Part shown: positions 33,809 through 41,283 of the stretch, piece by piece
Position numbering within the stretch: the first letter of the stretch is position 1
How the letters are laid out: each line of letters starts with the position of its first letter
From: Citrobacter sp. Marseille-Q6884
GTDB taxonomy: Bacteria > Pseudomonadota > Gammaproteobacteria > Enterobacterales > Enterobacteriaceae
NCBI RefSeq assembly: GCF_945906775.1
Contig: NZ_CAMDRE010000002.1
Span: 434,001 to 498,000, forward strand
DNA length: 64,000 nucleotides
Direction: 5' to 3'
The notes under the pieces: model-generated
Told to the model about the DNA's origin: nothing
Databases searched by the model: none
The model's input: only the letters and a program-made list of their open reading frames with translations
Translations under genes and position numbers: made by a program

Positions 33809-34031
33809 ATTCTAGTAGGGATTCTTTTCAGTACAAGAGTTGATTTTGAGGTTAAATTGAGGTTGCAAAAGGGTAAGAATCGCTAAGTGCGCGTCTTACA
33901 AGGCCTGGCGAGGATGTCAATAATTGAGAAAAAAAATAGAAAATTTGATCGAGTGCTGATTTCTTCATCGAAGGCGAAGAAAGTTCCTATGATCTGGCGC
34001 AAAAATTGCCGGGCGTAACTATTCAGGATTG
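33809..34031. other. rest of the nrdA-ubiG gap, no gene supported
   Basis: About 220 bp upstream of the NrdR boxes, A+T-rich in its middle. E. coli K-12 carries the autotransporter gene yfaL at this position; no trace of it is evident. A plus-strand frame from about 33948 reads like coding sequence for some 45 codons but has no start codon. Confidence 0.5.
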
Positions 34032-34067
34032 CCAGGCCGGGGACGCTGCGCACTTTACCCGGCCTGG
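34032..34067. terminator. hairpin after ubiG (REP-like)
   Basis: Perfect 10-bp inverted repeat CCAGGCCGGG / CCCGGCCTGG with a 16-nt loop, 9 nt past the ubiG stop. It has no T tract; it may be a degenerate REP or a transcript-end stabiliser. Confidence 0.5.
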
Positions 34068-34075
34068 TGGGGCGA

Positions 34076-34804
34076 TTACTCCGCTTTCGCGTGGGTATGC
34101 ACCATATAGTTAACGTCTACACCCGGACCGAGCTTGAAGGTGTTGGTGATCGGGTTGTAATGCAGACCGGTCATGTGACGTTCTTGCAGCACCGTCTGAT
34201 CTACCCAACCTAACAGCTCCGCAGGCTTAATGAATTTTTTCACATCATGCGTTCCTTTTGGCACCATGCGCAGAATGTATTCAGCCCCGACCACGGCCAT
34301 CAGCCAGGATTTTCCGTTACGGTTGAGCGTGGAGAAAAACACCTCGCCGCCGGGTTTGACCAGTCTGGCGCAGGCTCTGACCACCGATTCCGGGTCCGGG
34401 ACGTGTTCCAGCATCTCCATACAGGTGACAACATCGTACTGGTGCGCGTGTTTTGCGGCGTGTTCTTCCACGGTTTCTTGTACATACTCAACCTGAATAC
34501 CGCTTTCCAGCGCATGCAGTTTTGCCACCTGCAACGGTTCAAAACCCATATCCAGACCGGTGACCGTAGCACCTTCGCGCGCCATGCTCTCCGCCAGAAT
34601 GCCGCCGCCGCAGCCGACGTCGAGAACCTTTTTACCAAACAGGCCGCCTGACCGCCCCGAAATGTAACCCAGGCGCAGCGGGTTAATGCGGTGCAGAGGT
34701 TTAAATTCACCCTCGAGATCCCACCAGCGCGACGCGACTGCTTCGAATTTGGCTATTTCTTCATGGTCAACGTTGTGAGTTACCGGAGGTTTTTCGGCAT
34801 TCAT
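34076..34804 (-). CDS. ubiG: bifunctional O-methyltransferase UbiG (ubiquinone synthesis)
   Basis: SAM-dependent enzyme doing both O-methylation steps of ubiquinone synthesis. It has 242 aa (E. coli 240). SAM motif I VLDVGCGGGILAESMA; TCMEMLEHVPDPESVV and LVKPGGEVFFSTLNRN are the downstream class I motifs. The frame opens to 34888, but the ATG at 34804 gives MNAEKPP, matching the family start MNAEK. Divergent from gyrA. Confidence 0.96.
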   Translation of the reverse strand: MNAEKPPVTHNVDHEEIAKFEAVASRWWDLEGEFKPLHRINPLRLGYISGRSGGLFGKKVLDVGCGGGILAESMAREGATVTGLDMGFEPLQVAKLHALESGIQVEYVQETVEEHAAKHAHQYDVVTCMEMLEHVPDPESVVRACARLVKPGGEVFFSTLNRNGKSWLMAVVGAEYILRMVPKGTHDVKKFIKPAELLGWVDQTVLQERHMTGLHYNPITNTFKLGPGVDVNYMVHTHAKAE

Positions 34805-34888
34805 TGGGGGTTCTACTCCTAAATTAGCAATGCAAACGAGTATATCAGCCTGACGGGACGAATAAAGCCTCTCTCTGGGGGAATCCAT

Positions 34889-34918
34889 TTACCGGAATCT
34901 TTACGGGTGTGTTATAAT
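34889..34918 (+). promoter_or_regulatory. gyrA promoter
   Basis: A consensus -10 TATAAT (34913-34918) lies 44 nt upstream of gyrA; a poor -35 (TTACCG, 34889-34894) stands 18 nt before it. A weak -35 fits the supercoiling-sensitive gyr promoters, but that link is inferred. Confidence 0.5.
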
Positions 34919-34962
34919 TTGCGACCTTTGAATCCGGGATACAGTAGAGGGATAGCGGTTAG

Positions 34963-37599
34963 ATGAGCGACCTTGCGAGAGAAATTACACCGGTCAACAT
35001 TGAGGAAGAGCTGAAGAGCTCCTATCTGGATTATGCGATGTCGGTCATTGTTGGCCGTGCGCTGCCAGACGTCCGAGATGGCCTGAAGCCGGTTCACCGT
35101 CGCGTACTTTACGCCATGAACGTATTGGGCAACGACTGGAATAAAGCCTATAAGAAATCTGCCCGTGTCGTTGGTGACGTCATCGGTAAATACCACCCTC
35201 ATGGTGATACCGCTGTTTACGACACCATTGTTCGTATGGCGCAGCCATTCTCCTTGCGTTACATGCTGGTGGATGGTCAGGGTAACTTTGGTTCTGTCGA
35301 TGGCGACTCCGCTGCAGCGATGCGTTATACGGAAATCCGTATGTCGAAAATCGCCCACGAGCTGATGGCTGACCTGGAAAAAGAAACGGTTGATTTCGTC
35401 GATAACTACGACGGTACCGAGCGTATTCCAGATGTTATGCCGACCAAAATTCCTAACCTGCTGGTCAACGGTGCCTCCGGTATCGCGGTAGGTATGGCGA
35501 CCAATATTCCGCCGCACAACCTGACGGAAGTGATTAACGGCTGTCTGGCCTATATTGATGATGAAGACATCAGCATTGAAGGGCTGATGGAACACATCCC
35601 AGGTCCGGACTTCCCAACTGCTGCGATCATTAACGGTCGTCGTGGTATTGAAGAAGCTTACCGTACTGGTCGCGGCAAAGTGTACATTCGCGCTCGCGCG
35701 GAAGTCGAAGCTGACGCGAAAACCGGTCGTGAAACCATCATCGTGCATGAAATTCCGTATCAGGTGAACAAAGCGCGCCTGATCGAGAAAATCGCGGAGC
35801 TGGTAAAAGACAAACGCGTTGAAGGCATCAGCGCACTGCGTGACGAGTCTGATAAAGACGGTATGCGCATTGTGATTGAAGTAAAACGCGACGCGGTCGG
35901 GGAAGTGGTTCTGAACAACCTTTACTCCCAGACCCAACTGCAGGTGTCCTTCGGTATCAACATGGTTGCGCTGCACCATGGCCAGCCGAAGATCATGAAC
36001 CTGAAAGACATCATTGCTGCTTTCGTACGTCACCGTCGCGAAGTGGTGACACGCCGTACAATCTTTGAACTGCGTAAAGCCCGCGATCGTGCACACATCC
36101 TTGAAGCGCTGGCGATTGCGCTTGCCAACATTGATCCGATCATTGAACTGATCCGTCGTGCGCCAACTCCGGCAGAAGCAAAAGCGGCGCTGGTTGCGCG
36201 TTCGTGGGATCTGGGTAACGTATCCGCGATGCTGGAACGTGCCGGTGATGACGCTGCGCGTCCTGAATGGCTGGAACCTGAGTTCGGCGTGCGTGATGGT
36301 CAGTACTACCTGACTGAACAGCAAGCCCAGGCGATTCTGGATCTGCGTTTGCAGAAACTGACCGGCCTTGAGCATGAAAAACTGCTCGACGAATACAAAG
36401 AGCTGCTGGAGCAGATCGCTGAACTGCTGCACATTCTGGGCAGTGCCGATCGCCTGATGGAAGTTATCCGTGAAGAGATGGAGCTGATTCGTGAGCAGTT
36501 CGGTGACGAACGCCGTACTGAAATTACCGCGAACAGCGCTGACATCAACATCGAAGATCTGATCAGCCAGGAAGATGTTGTCGTGACCTTGTCTCATCAG
36601 GGCTACGTTAAATATCAGCCGTTAACCGATTACGAAGCACAGCGTCGTGGCGGTAAAGGCAAATCAGCGGCACGTATTAAAGAAGAAGATTTTATTGACC
36701 GCCTGCTGGTGGCTAACACCCATGACACGATCCTCTGCTTCTCCAGCCGCGGTCGTCTGTACTGGATGAAAGTCTATCAACTGCCAGAAGCGAGCCGTGG
36801 CGCGCGCGGACGTCCAATCGTCAACCTGCTGCCGCTGGAAGCCAACGAACGCATTACCGCTATTCTGCCAGTACGCGAGTATGAAGAGGGCGTGAACGTC
36901 TTTATGGCAACTGCCAGCGGTACCGTGAAGAAAACGGCGCTGACCGAGTTCAGCCGTCCGCGTTCTGCCGGTATCATTGCGGTGAACCTGAACGAAGGCG
37001 ACGAACTGATTGGCGTTGACCTGACCTCCGGTACGGATGAAGTCATGCTGTTCTCTGCTGCCGGTAAAGTGGTGCGCTTCAAAGAAGATGCCGTCCGTGC
37101 AATGGGTCGTACCGCGACCGGTGTACGTGGTATTAAGCTGGCAGGAGAAGACAAAGTCGTTTCTCTGATTATTCCGCGCGGCGAAGGTGCCATTCTGACC
37201 GTCACGCAGAACGGCTACGGTAAGCGTACTGCAGCAGAAGAGTATCCGACCAAGTCGCGTGCAACGCAGGGCGTTATCTCCATCAAAGTGACCGAGCGCA
37301 ACGGTTCCGTTGTCGGCGCGGTGCAGGTTGAAGATAGCGACCAGATCATGATGATTACTGATGCCGGTACGCTGGTGCGTACGCGCGTGTCTGAAATCAG
37401 CGTGGTAGGGCGTAACACGCAGGGCGTGATCCTCATTCGCACAGCGGAAGATGAAAACGTGGTGGGTCTGCAACGTGTTGCTGAGCCGGTAGATGATGAA
37501 GAACTCGATTCTATCGACGGAAGCGCTGCTGAAGGGGACGATGATATCGCACCTGAAGCGGAAAGCGATGACGATGCGGCGGATGACGCTGACGAGTAA
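34963..37599 (+). CDS. gyrA: DNA gyrase subunit A
   Basis: Breakage-reunion subunit of gyrase that introduces negative supercoils. It has 878 aa (E. coli 875). Catalytic Tyr122 lies in AAMRYTEIR; the quinolone region reads YHPHGDTAVYDTIV with Thr83 (codon ACC, 35209-35211) and Asp87 (35221-35223). Thr83 is the natural residue in Citrobacter freundii and some other enterics, not the Ile83 or Leu83 seen in resistant strains. The GyrA-box QRRGGKGK starts the C-terminal beta-pinwheel, and the protein ends in an acidic tail. SD-like TAGAGGGATAG precedes the ATG. Confidence 0.98.
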   Translation: MSDLAREITPVNIEEELKSSYLDYAMSVIVGRALPDVRDGLKPVHRRVLYAMNVLGNDWNKAYKKSARVVGDVIGKYHPHGDTAVYDTIVRMAQPFSLRYMLVDGQGNFGSVDGDSAAAMRYTEIRMSKIAHELMADLEKETVDFVDNYDGTERIPDVMPTKIPNLLVNGASGIAVGMATNIPPHNLTEVINGCLAYIDDEDISIEGLMEHIPGPDFPTAAIINGRRGIEEAYRTGRGKVYIRARAEVEADAKTGRETIIVHEIPYQVNKARLIEKIAELVKDKRVEGISALRDESDKDGMRIVIEVKRDAVGEVVLNNLYSQTQLQVSFGINMVALHHGQPKIMNLKDIIAAFVRHRREVVTRRTIFELRKARDRAHILEALAIALANIDPIIELIRRAPTPAEAKAALVARSWDLGNVSAMLERAGDDAARPEWLEPEFGVRDGQYYLTEQQAQAILDLRLQKLTGLEHEKLLDEYKELLEQIAELLHILGSADRLMEVIREEMELIREQFGDERRTEITANSADINIEDLISQEDVVVTLSHQGYVKYQPLTDYEAQRRGGKGKSAARIKEEDFIDRLLVANTHDTILCFSSRGRLYWMKVYQLPEASRGARGRPIVNLLPLEANERITAILPVREYEEGVNVFMATASGTVKKTALTEFSRPRSAGIIAVNLNEGDELIGVDLTSGTDEVMLFSAAGKVVRFKEDAVRAMGRTATGVRGIKLAGEDKVVSLIIPRGEGAILTVTQNGYGKRTAAEEYPTKSRATQGVISIKVTERNGSVVGAVQVEDSDQIMMITDAGTLVRTRVSEISVVGRNTQGVILIRTAEDENVVGLQRVAEPVDDEELDSIDGSAAEGDDDIAPEAESDDDAADDADE

Positions 37600-37612
37600 T
37601 TAACGTGTGATG

Positions 37613-37642
37613 AAAAGGGCCGGAGAAATCCGGCCCTTTTTT
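37613..37642 (+). terminator. rho-independent terminator of gyrA
   Basis: Eight G+C-rich pairs (GGGCCGGA / TCCGGCCC) with GAAA loop, flanked by AAAA and followed by six T, 18 nt after the gyrA stop. Confidence 0.92.
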
Positions 37643-37720
37643 CATTGGCATTGCGGCAAAAGCCATTTACCGCTACCTTAACCACACTCTATTGATATCC
37701 TGAGGCGGAGCTTCGCCCCT

Positions 37721-40567
37721 TTGAAATACCTTGCTTCCGTTCATGCAACCCTAAAAGTTTCACGCTATCTGTTCAGAGCGCTGGCGCTACTGGTCTGGTT
37801 TTTGATTGCTTTAGCGTCTGTGTTCTACATTGTGAATGCTCTGCACCAGAGAGAGTCTGAGATCCACCAGGAGTTTAACCTCAGCTCCGATCAGGCTCAG
37901 CGTTACATTCAGCGCACGTCTGACGTGATAAAAGAACTCAAATATATTGCTGAAAATCGCTTAACAGCGGAAAACGGCGTGATGTCTTTGCGTGCGCGGG
38001 ATGATAAAACCGTTGTGCCCAATTTTGAGCCACTATTTGCCGATTCCGACTGTGCGGTGATGGGGAATGCCTGGCGTGGCTCACTGGAATCACTGGCGTG
38101 GTTTATGCGCTACTGGCGCGACAATTTTTCCGCTGCTTATGATTTGAATCGCGTGTTTCTGATCGGCAGCGATAACCTCTGTATGGCCAATTTCGGCCTG
38201 CGTGATATGCCCGTCGAACGTGACGAAGCCCTGAAGGCGCTGCATGAGCGCATCATCAAATACCGCAATGCGCCACAGGAAGAGAACGGCAATAACCTGT
38301 TCTGGATAAGCCAGGGGCCGCGTCCTGGCGTGGGCTATTTTTACGCGTTGACGCCGGTGTATCTCGCCAATCGTCTGCAGGCACTACTGGGTGTCGAACA
38401 GCCGATTCGCATGGAGAACTTCTTCACGCCGGGTAACTTGCCGATGGGCGTAACCATCCTTGATGAAAACGGCCATGCGCTGATTTCGCTGACGGGTCCC
38501 GAAGGCAATATAAAAGCCGAGCCGCGCTGGATGCAAGAGCGGACCTGGTTTGGCTACACGCCAGGTTTTCGCGAACTGGTGCTGAAGAAAAATCTGCCGC
38601 CATCATCACTCAGTATTGTTTACTCCGTCCCGGTTGATCTGGTGCTGGAGCGGGTTCGTATGCTGATCCTGAACGCCATCCTGCTGAATGTGCTGGTGGG
38701 CGCAGCGCTCTTCACGCTGACGCGGATGTACGAGCGACGTATTTTTCTACCTGCGGAGAGTGATGCGCAGCGACTGGAAGAGCACGAGCAATTTAACCGT
38801 AAAATCGTCGCGTCTGCGCCGGTCGGCATTTGTATTTTGCGCACCATTGACGGCATTAACATTCTGAGTAACGAGCTGGCGCATACCTACCTGAACATGC
38901 TGACGCATGAAGACAGACAGCGGCTAACGCAAATTATCTGCGGCCAACAGGTTAATTTTGTCGATGTCCTCACCAGCAACAATACCAATTTGCAAATTAG
39001 CTTCGTACATTCACGCTACCGTAATGAAAACGTGGCGATTTGCGTTCTGGTGGATGTGAGCGCGCGTGTCAAAATGGAAGAGTCGCTGCAGGAGATGGCG
39101 CAGGCGGCGGAACAGGCAAGCCAGTCTAAATCGATGTTCCTTGCAACGGTAAGCCATGAGTTACGCACACCGCTGTATGGCATTATCGGGAATCTCGATC
39201 TGCTGCAAACCAAAGAATTACCCGGCGGGGTGGATCGCTTGGTGACGGCGATGAACAATTCCTCCAGCCTGCTGTTGAAAATCATTAGCGATATTCTCGA
39301 CTTCTCAAAAATCGAGTCTGAACAGCTGAAGATTGAACCACGTGAGTTTTCGCCAAGAGAAGTGATGAACCATATTACGGCGAACTATCTGCCGTTGGTG
39401 GTTCGTAAGCAACTGGGATTATATTGCTTCATTGAACCGAATGTTCCGGTGACATTAAACGGTGATCCAATGCGCTTGCAGCAGGTGATTTCTAACCTGC
39501 TGAGCAATGCGATTAAGTTCACCGACACCGGCTGCATTGTGCTGCACGTTCAATGTAGCGGTGATTATCTCAGCATTCGGGTGCGCGATACCGGGGTGGG
39601 CATTCCGGCCAAAGAAGTCGTGCGCCTGTTTGATCCCTTCTTCCAGGTCGGGACGGGCGTACAGCGCAATTTCCAGGGAACCGGGCTGGGTCTGGCTATC
39701 TGTGAAAAGCTGATTAGCATGATGGACGGGGATATTTCCGTTGATTCTGAGCCGGGAATGGGGAGCCAGTTTACGCTGCGTATTCCTCTTTATGGCGCGC
39801 AGTATCCGCTTAAAAAAGGTGTTGAAGGGCTTTCCGGTATGCGTTGCTGGCTGGCCGTGCGCAATGCCTCACTGTATCATTTTATCGAGTCCAGCCTGTT
39901 GCGTACCGGTATGAAGGTTCAGCGTTATGAAGGTCAGCAACCCGATGCGGATGATGTTCTGATTGTCGATGACGTGCTGGAACAGGCGTGGCAGGGACGT
40001 GCGGCCGTGGTGTTCTGCCGCCGTCATATTGGTATTCCGCTGGAGAGAGTGCCCGGCGAATGGGTGCATAGCGTGGCATCGCCTCACGAGTTGCCCGCGC
40101 TACTGGCGCATATTTACCGTGTTGAGCTGGACAATGAAGAGCTTTCCAACGCGCTACCCGCACCGGATAAAATCGCCTCTTCTAACGAGGATATGATGAT
40201 TCTGGTGGTGGACGATCATCCTATCAATCGCCGTTTGCTGGCCGATCAGCTGGGATCGTTAGGGTATCAGTGCAAAACCGCCAATGACGGTATAGACGCT
40301 CTTAATGTCTTGAGCAAAAACGCGATTGATATCGTACTGAGCGACGTCAACATGCCGAATATGGACGGTTATCGTCTGACGCAGCGCATTCGTCAGTTAG
40401 GGTTAACGCTGCCGGTTATTGGCGTGACGGCTAACGCGCTGGCGGAAGAGAAGCAGCGCTGCCTTGAATCAGGTATGGATAGCTGCCTGTCGAAGCCGGT
40501 GACATTAGATGTGCTGAAACAAACGTTGACGGTCTATGCAGAGAGAGTCAGAAAAAATCGGGCATAA
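37721..40567 (+). CDS. rcsC: Rcs phosphorelay hybrid sensor kinase RcsC
   Basis: Inner-membrane hybrid histidine kinase that starts the Rcs envelope-stress relay (RcsC to RcsD to RcsB). It has 948 aa (E. coli 949). Membrane segment 1 is at about 20-41; a periplasmic domain follows to about residue 310; the second segment is ILNAILLNVLVGAALFTL. The kinase H-box SHELRTPLYG has His479, the ATPase domain shows GTGLGLAICEKL, and the receiver Asp875 lies in LSDVNMPNMDG. TTG start with MKYLAS, as annotated in E. coli. Here it directly follows gyrA; the E. coli ato genes are elsewhere or missing. Confidence 0.97.
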   Translation: MKYLASVHATLKVSRYLFRALALLVWFLIALASVFYIVNALHQRESEIHQEFNLSSDQAQRYIQRTSDVIKELKYIAENRLTAENGVMSLRARDDKTVVPNFEPLFADSDCAVMGNAWRGSLESLAWFMRYWRDNFSAAYDLNRVFLIGSDNLCMANFGLRDMPVERDEALKALHERIIKYRNAPQEENGNNLFWISQGPRPGVGYFYALTPVYLANRLQALLGVEQPIRMENFFTPGNLPMGVTILDENGHALISLTGPEGNIKAEPRWMQERTWFGYTPGFRELVLKKNLPPSSLSIVYSVPVDLVLERVRMLILNAILLNVLVGAALFTLTRMYERRIFLPAESDAQRLEEHEQFNRKIVASAPVGICILRTIDGINILSNELAHTYLNMLTHEDRQRLTQIICGQQVNFVDVLTSNNTNLQISFVHSRYRNENVAICVLVDVSARVKMEESLQEMAQAAEQASQSKSMFLATVSHELRTPLYGIIGNLDLLQTKELPGGVDRLVTAMNNSSSLLLKIISDILDFSKIESEQLKIEPREFSPREVMNHITANYLPLVVRKQLGLYCFIEPNVPVTLNGDPMRLQQVISNLLSNAIKFTDTGCIVLHVQCSGDYLSIRVRDTGVGIPAKEVVRLFDPFFQVGTGVQRNFQGTGLGLAICEKLISMMDGDISVDSEPGMGSQFTLRIPLYGAQYPLKKGVEGLSGMRCWLAVRNASLYHFIESSLLRTGMKVQRYEGQQPDADDVLIVDDVLEQAWQGRAAVVFCRRHIGIPLERVPGEWVHSVASPHELPALLAHIYRVELDNEELSNALPAPDKIASSNEDMMILVVDDHPINRRLLADQLGSLGYQCKTANDGIDALNVLSKNAIDIVLSDVNMPNMDGYRLTQRIRQLGLTLPVIGVTANALAEEKQRCLESGMDSCLSKPVTLDVLKQTLTVYAERVRKNRA

Positions 40568-40604
40568 AAAAAGCCTGATAGCGCAATGCTTATCAGGCTC
40601 TTTT
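40566..40604. terminator. bidirectional terminator between rcsC and rcsB
   Basis: AGCCTGATA / TATCAGGCT (40572-40599), preceded by seven A and followed by CTTTTA. On the minus strand it ends rcsDB with a T7 tract, on the plus strand rcsC. The stem is REP-like in sequence. Confidence 0.85.
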
Positions 40605-40616
40605 ATGTGTTGTGAA

Positions 40617-41267
40617 TTACTCTTTGTCTGACGGGCTCAGCGTCACGGAGGAGAGGTAATTCAACAGGGCGATATCGTTCTCCACGCCGAGTTTCATCAT
40701 GGCGGACTTTTTCTGGCTGCTGATGGTTTTAATACTGCGGTTCAGCTTTTTAGCAATTTCAGTCACCAGGAAACCTTCGGCAAACAGGCGCAGAACTTCA
40801 CTCTCTTTAGGTGACAGGCGTTTGTCACCGTAACCGCTGGCGCTGATTTTCTCCAGCAGGCGGGAAACGCTTTCCGGCGTGAATTTCTTACCCTTTTGCA
40901 GCGCGGCCAGCGCTTTCGGCAAATCGGTTGGCGCACCTTGCTTAAGCACGATCCCTTCAATGTCGAGATCCAGTACTGCACTCAGGATAGCCGGGTTATT
41001 GTTCATGGTCAGAACGATGATCGACAGGCTCGGGAAATGACGCTTGATGTATTTAATTAACGTGATCCCGTCACCGTATTTATCCCCCGGCATGGAGAGG
41101 TCGGTAATCAACACATGGGCATCTAATTTAGGTAAATTGTTGATCAGTGCAGTGGAGTCTTCAAATTCGCCGACAACATTTACCCACTCGATTTGCTCAA
41201 GTGACTTACGAATACCGAACAGTACGATCGGATGGTCATCGGCAATAATTACGTTCATCGTGTTCAT
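40617..41267 (-). CDS. rcsB: Rcs response regulator RcsB
   Basis: DNA-binding regulator of capsule, motility and envelope genes, acting as a homodimer or with RcsA and others. It has 216 aa, the E. coli length. The receiver domain has Asp56 in VLITDLSMPG, and the C-terminal LuxR-type helix-turn-helix reads LSPKESEVLRLFAEGFLVTE ... RSIKTISSQK. The ATG at 41267 gives the family start MNTMNVIIADDHP; the frame upstream overlaps rcsD's 3' region and is not used. Sixteen nt after rcsD. Confidence 0.97.
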   Translation of the reverse strand: MNTMNVIIADDHPIVLFGIRKSLEQIEWVNVVGEFEDSTALINNLPKLDAHVLITDLSMPGDKYGDGITLIKYIKRHFPSLSIIVLTMNNNPAILSAVLDLDIEGIVLKQGAPTDLPKALAALQKGKKFTPESVSRLLEKISASGYGDKRLSPKESEVLRLFAEGFLVTEIAKKLNRSIKTISSQKKSAMMKLGVENDIALLNYLSSVTLSPSDKE

Positions 41268-41283
41268 GTATTGGGCTACCTTG

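Noticed and set aside
33948..34110. Plus-strand frame in the nrdA-ubiG gap that reads DFFIEGEESSYDLAQKLPGV
   Set aside because: It looks codon-like for about 45 residues, but has no start codon, overlaps the ubiG 3' end and hairpin, and matches no protein I recognise. It could be a gene remnant, but I cannot support it.
34912..36597. 561-codon open frame antisense to gyrA
   Set aside because: It is a mirror of the strong codon bias of gyrA; the translation is rich in F, H, Q and T with no domain, and has no RBS. The same applies to long antisense frames over nrdA (31640-33229), ompC (44787-45761), nuoN (24-905) and gyrA (36664-37473).
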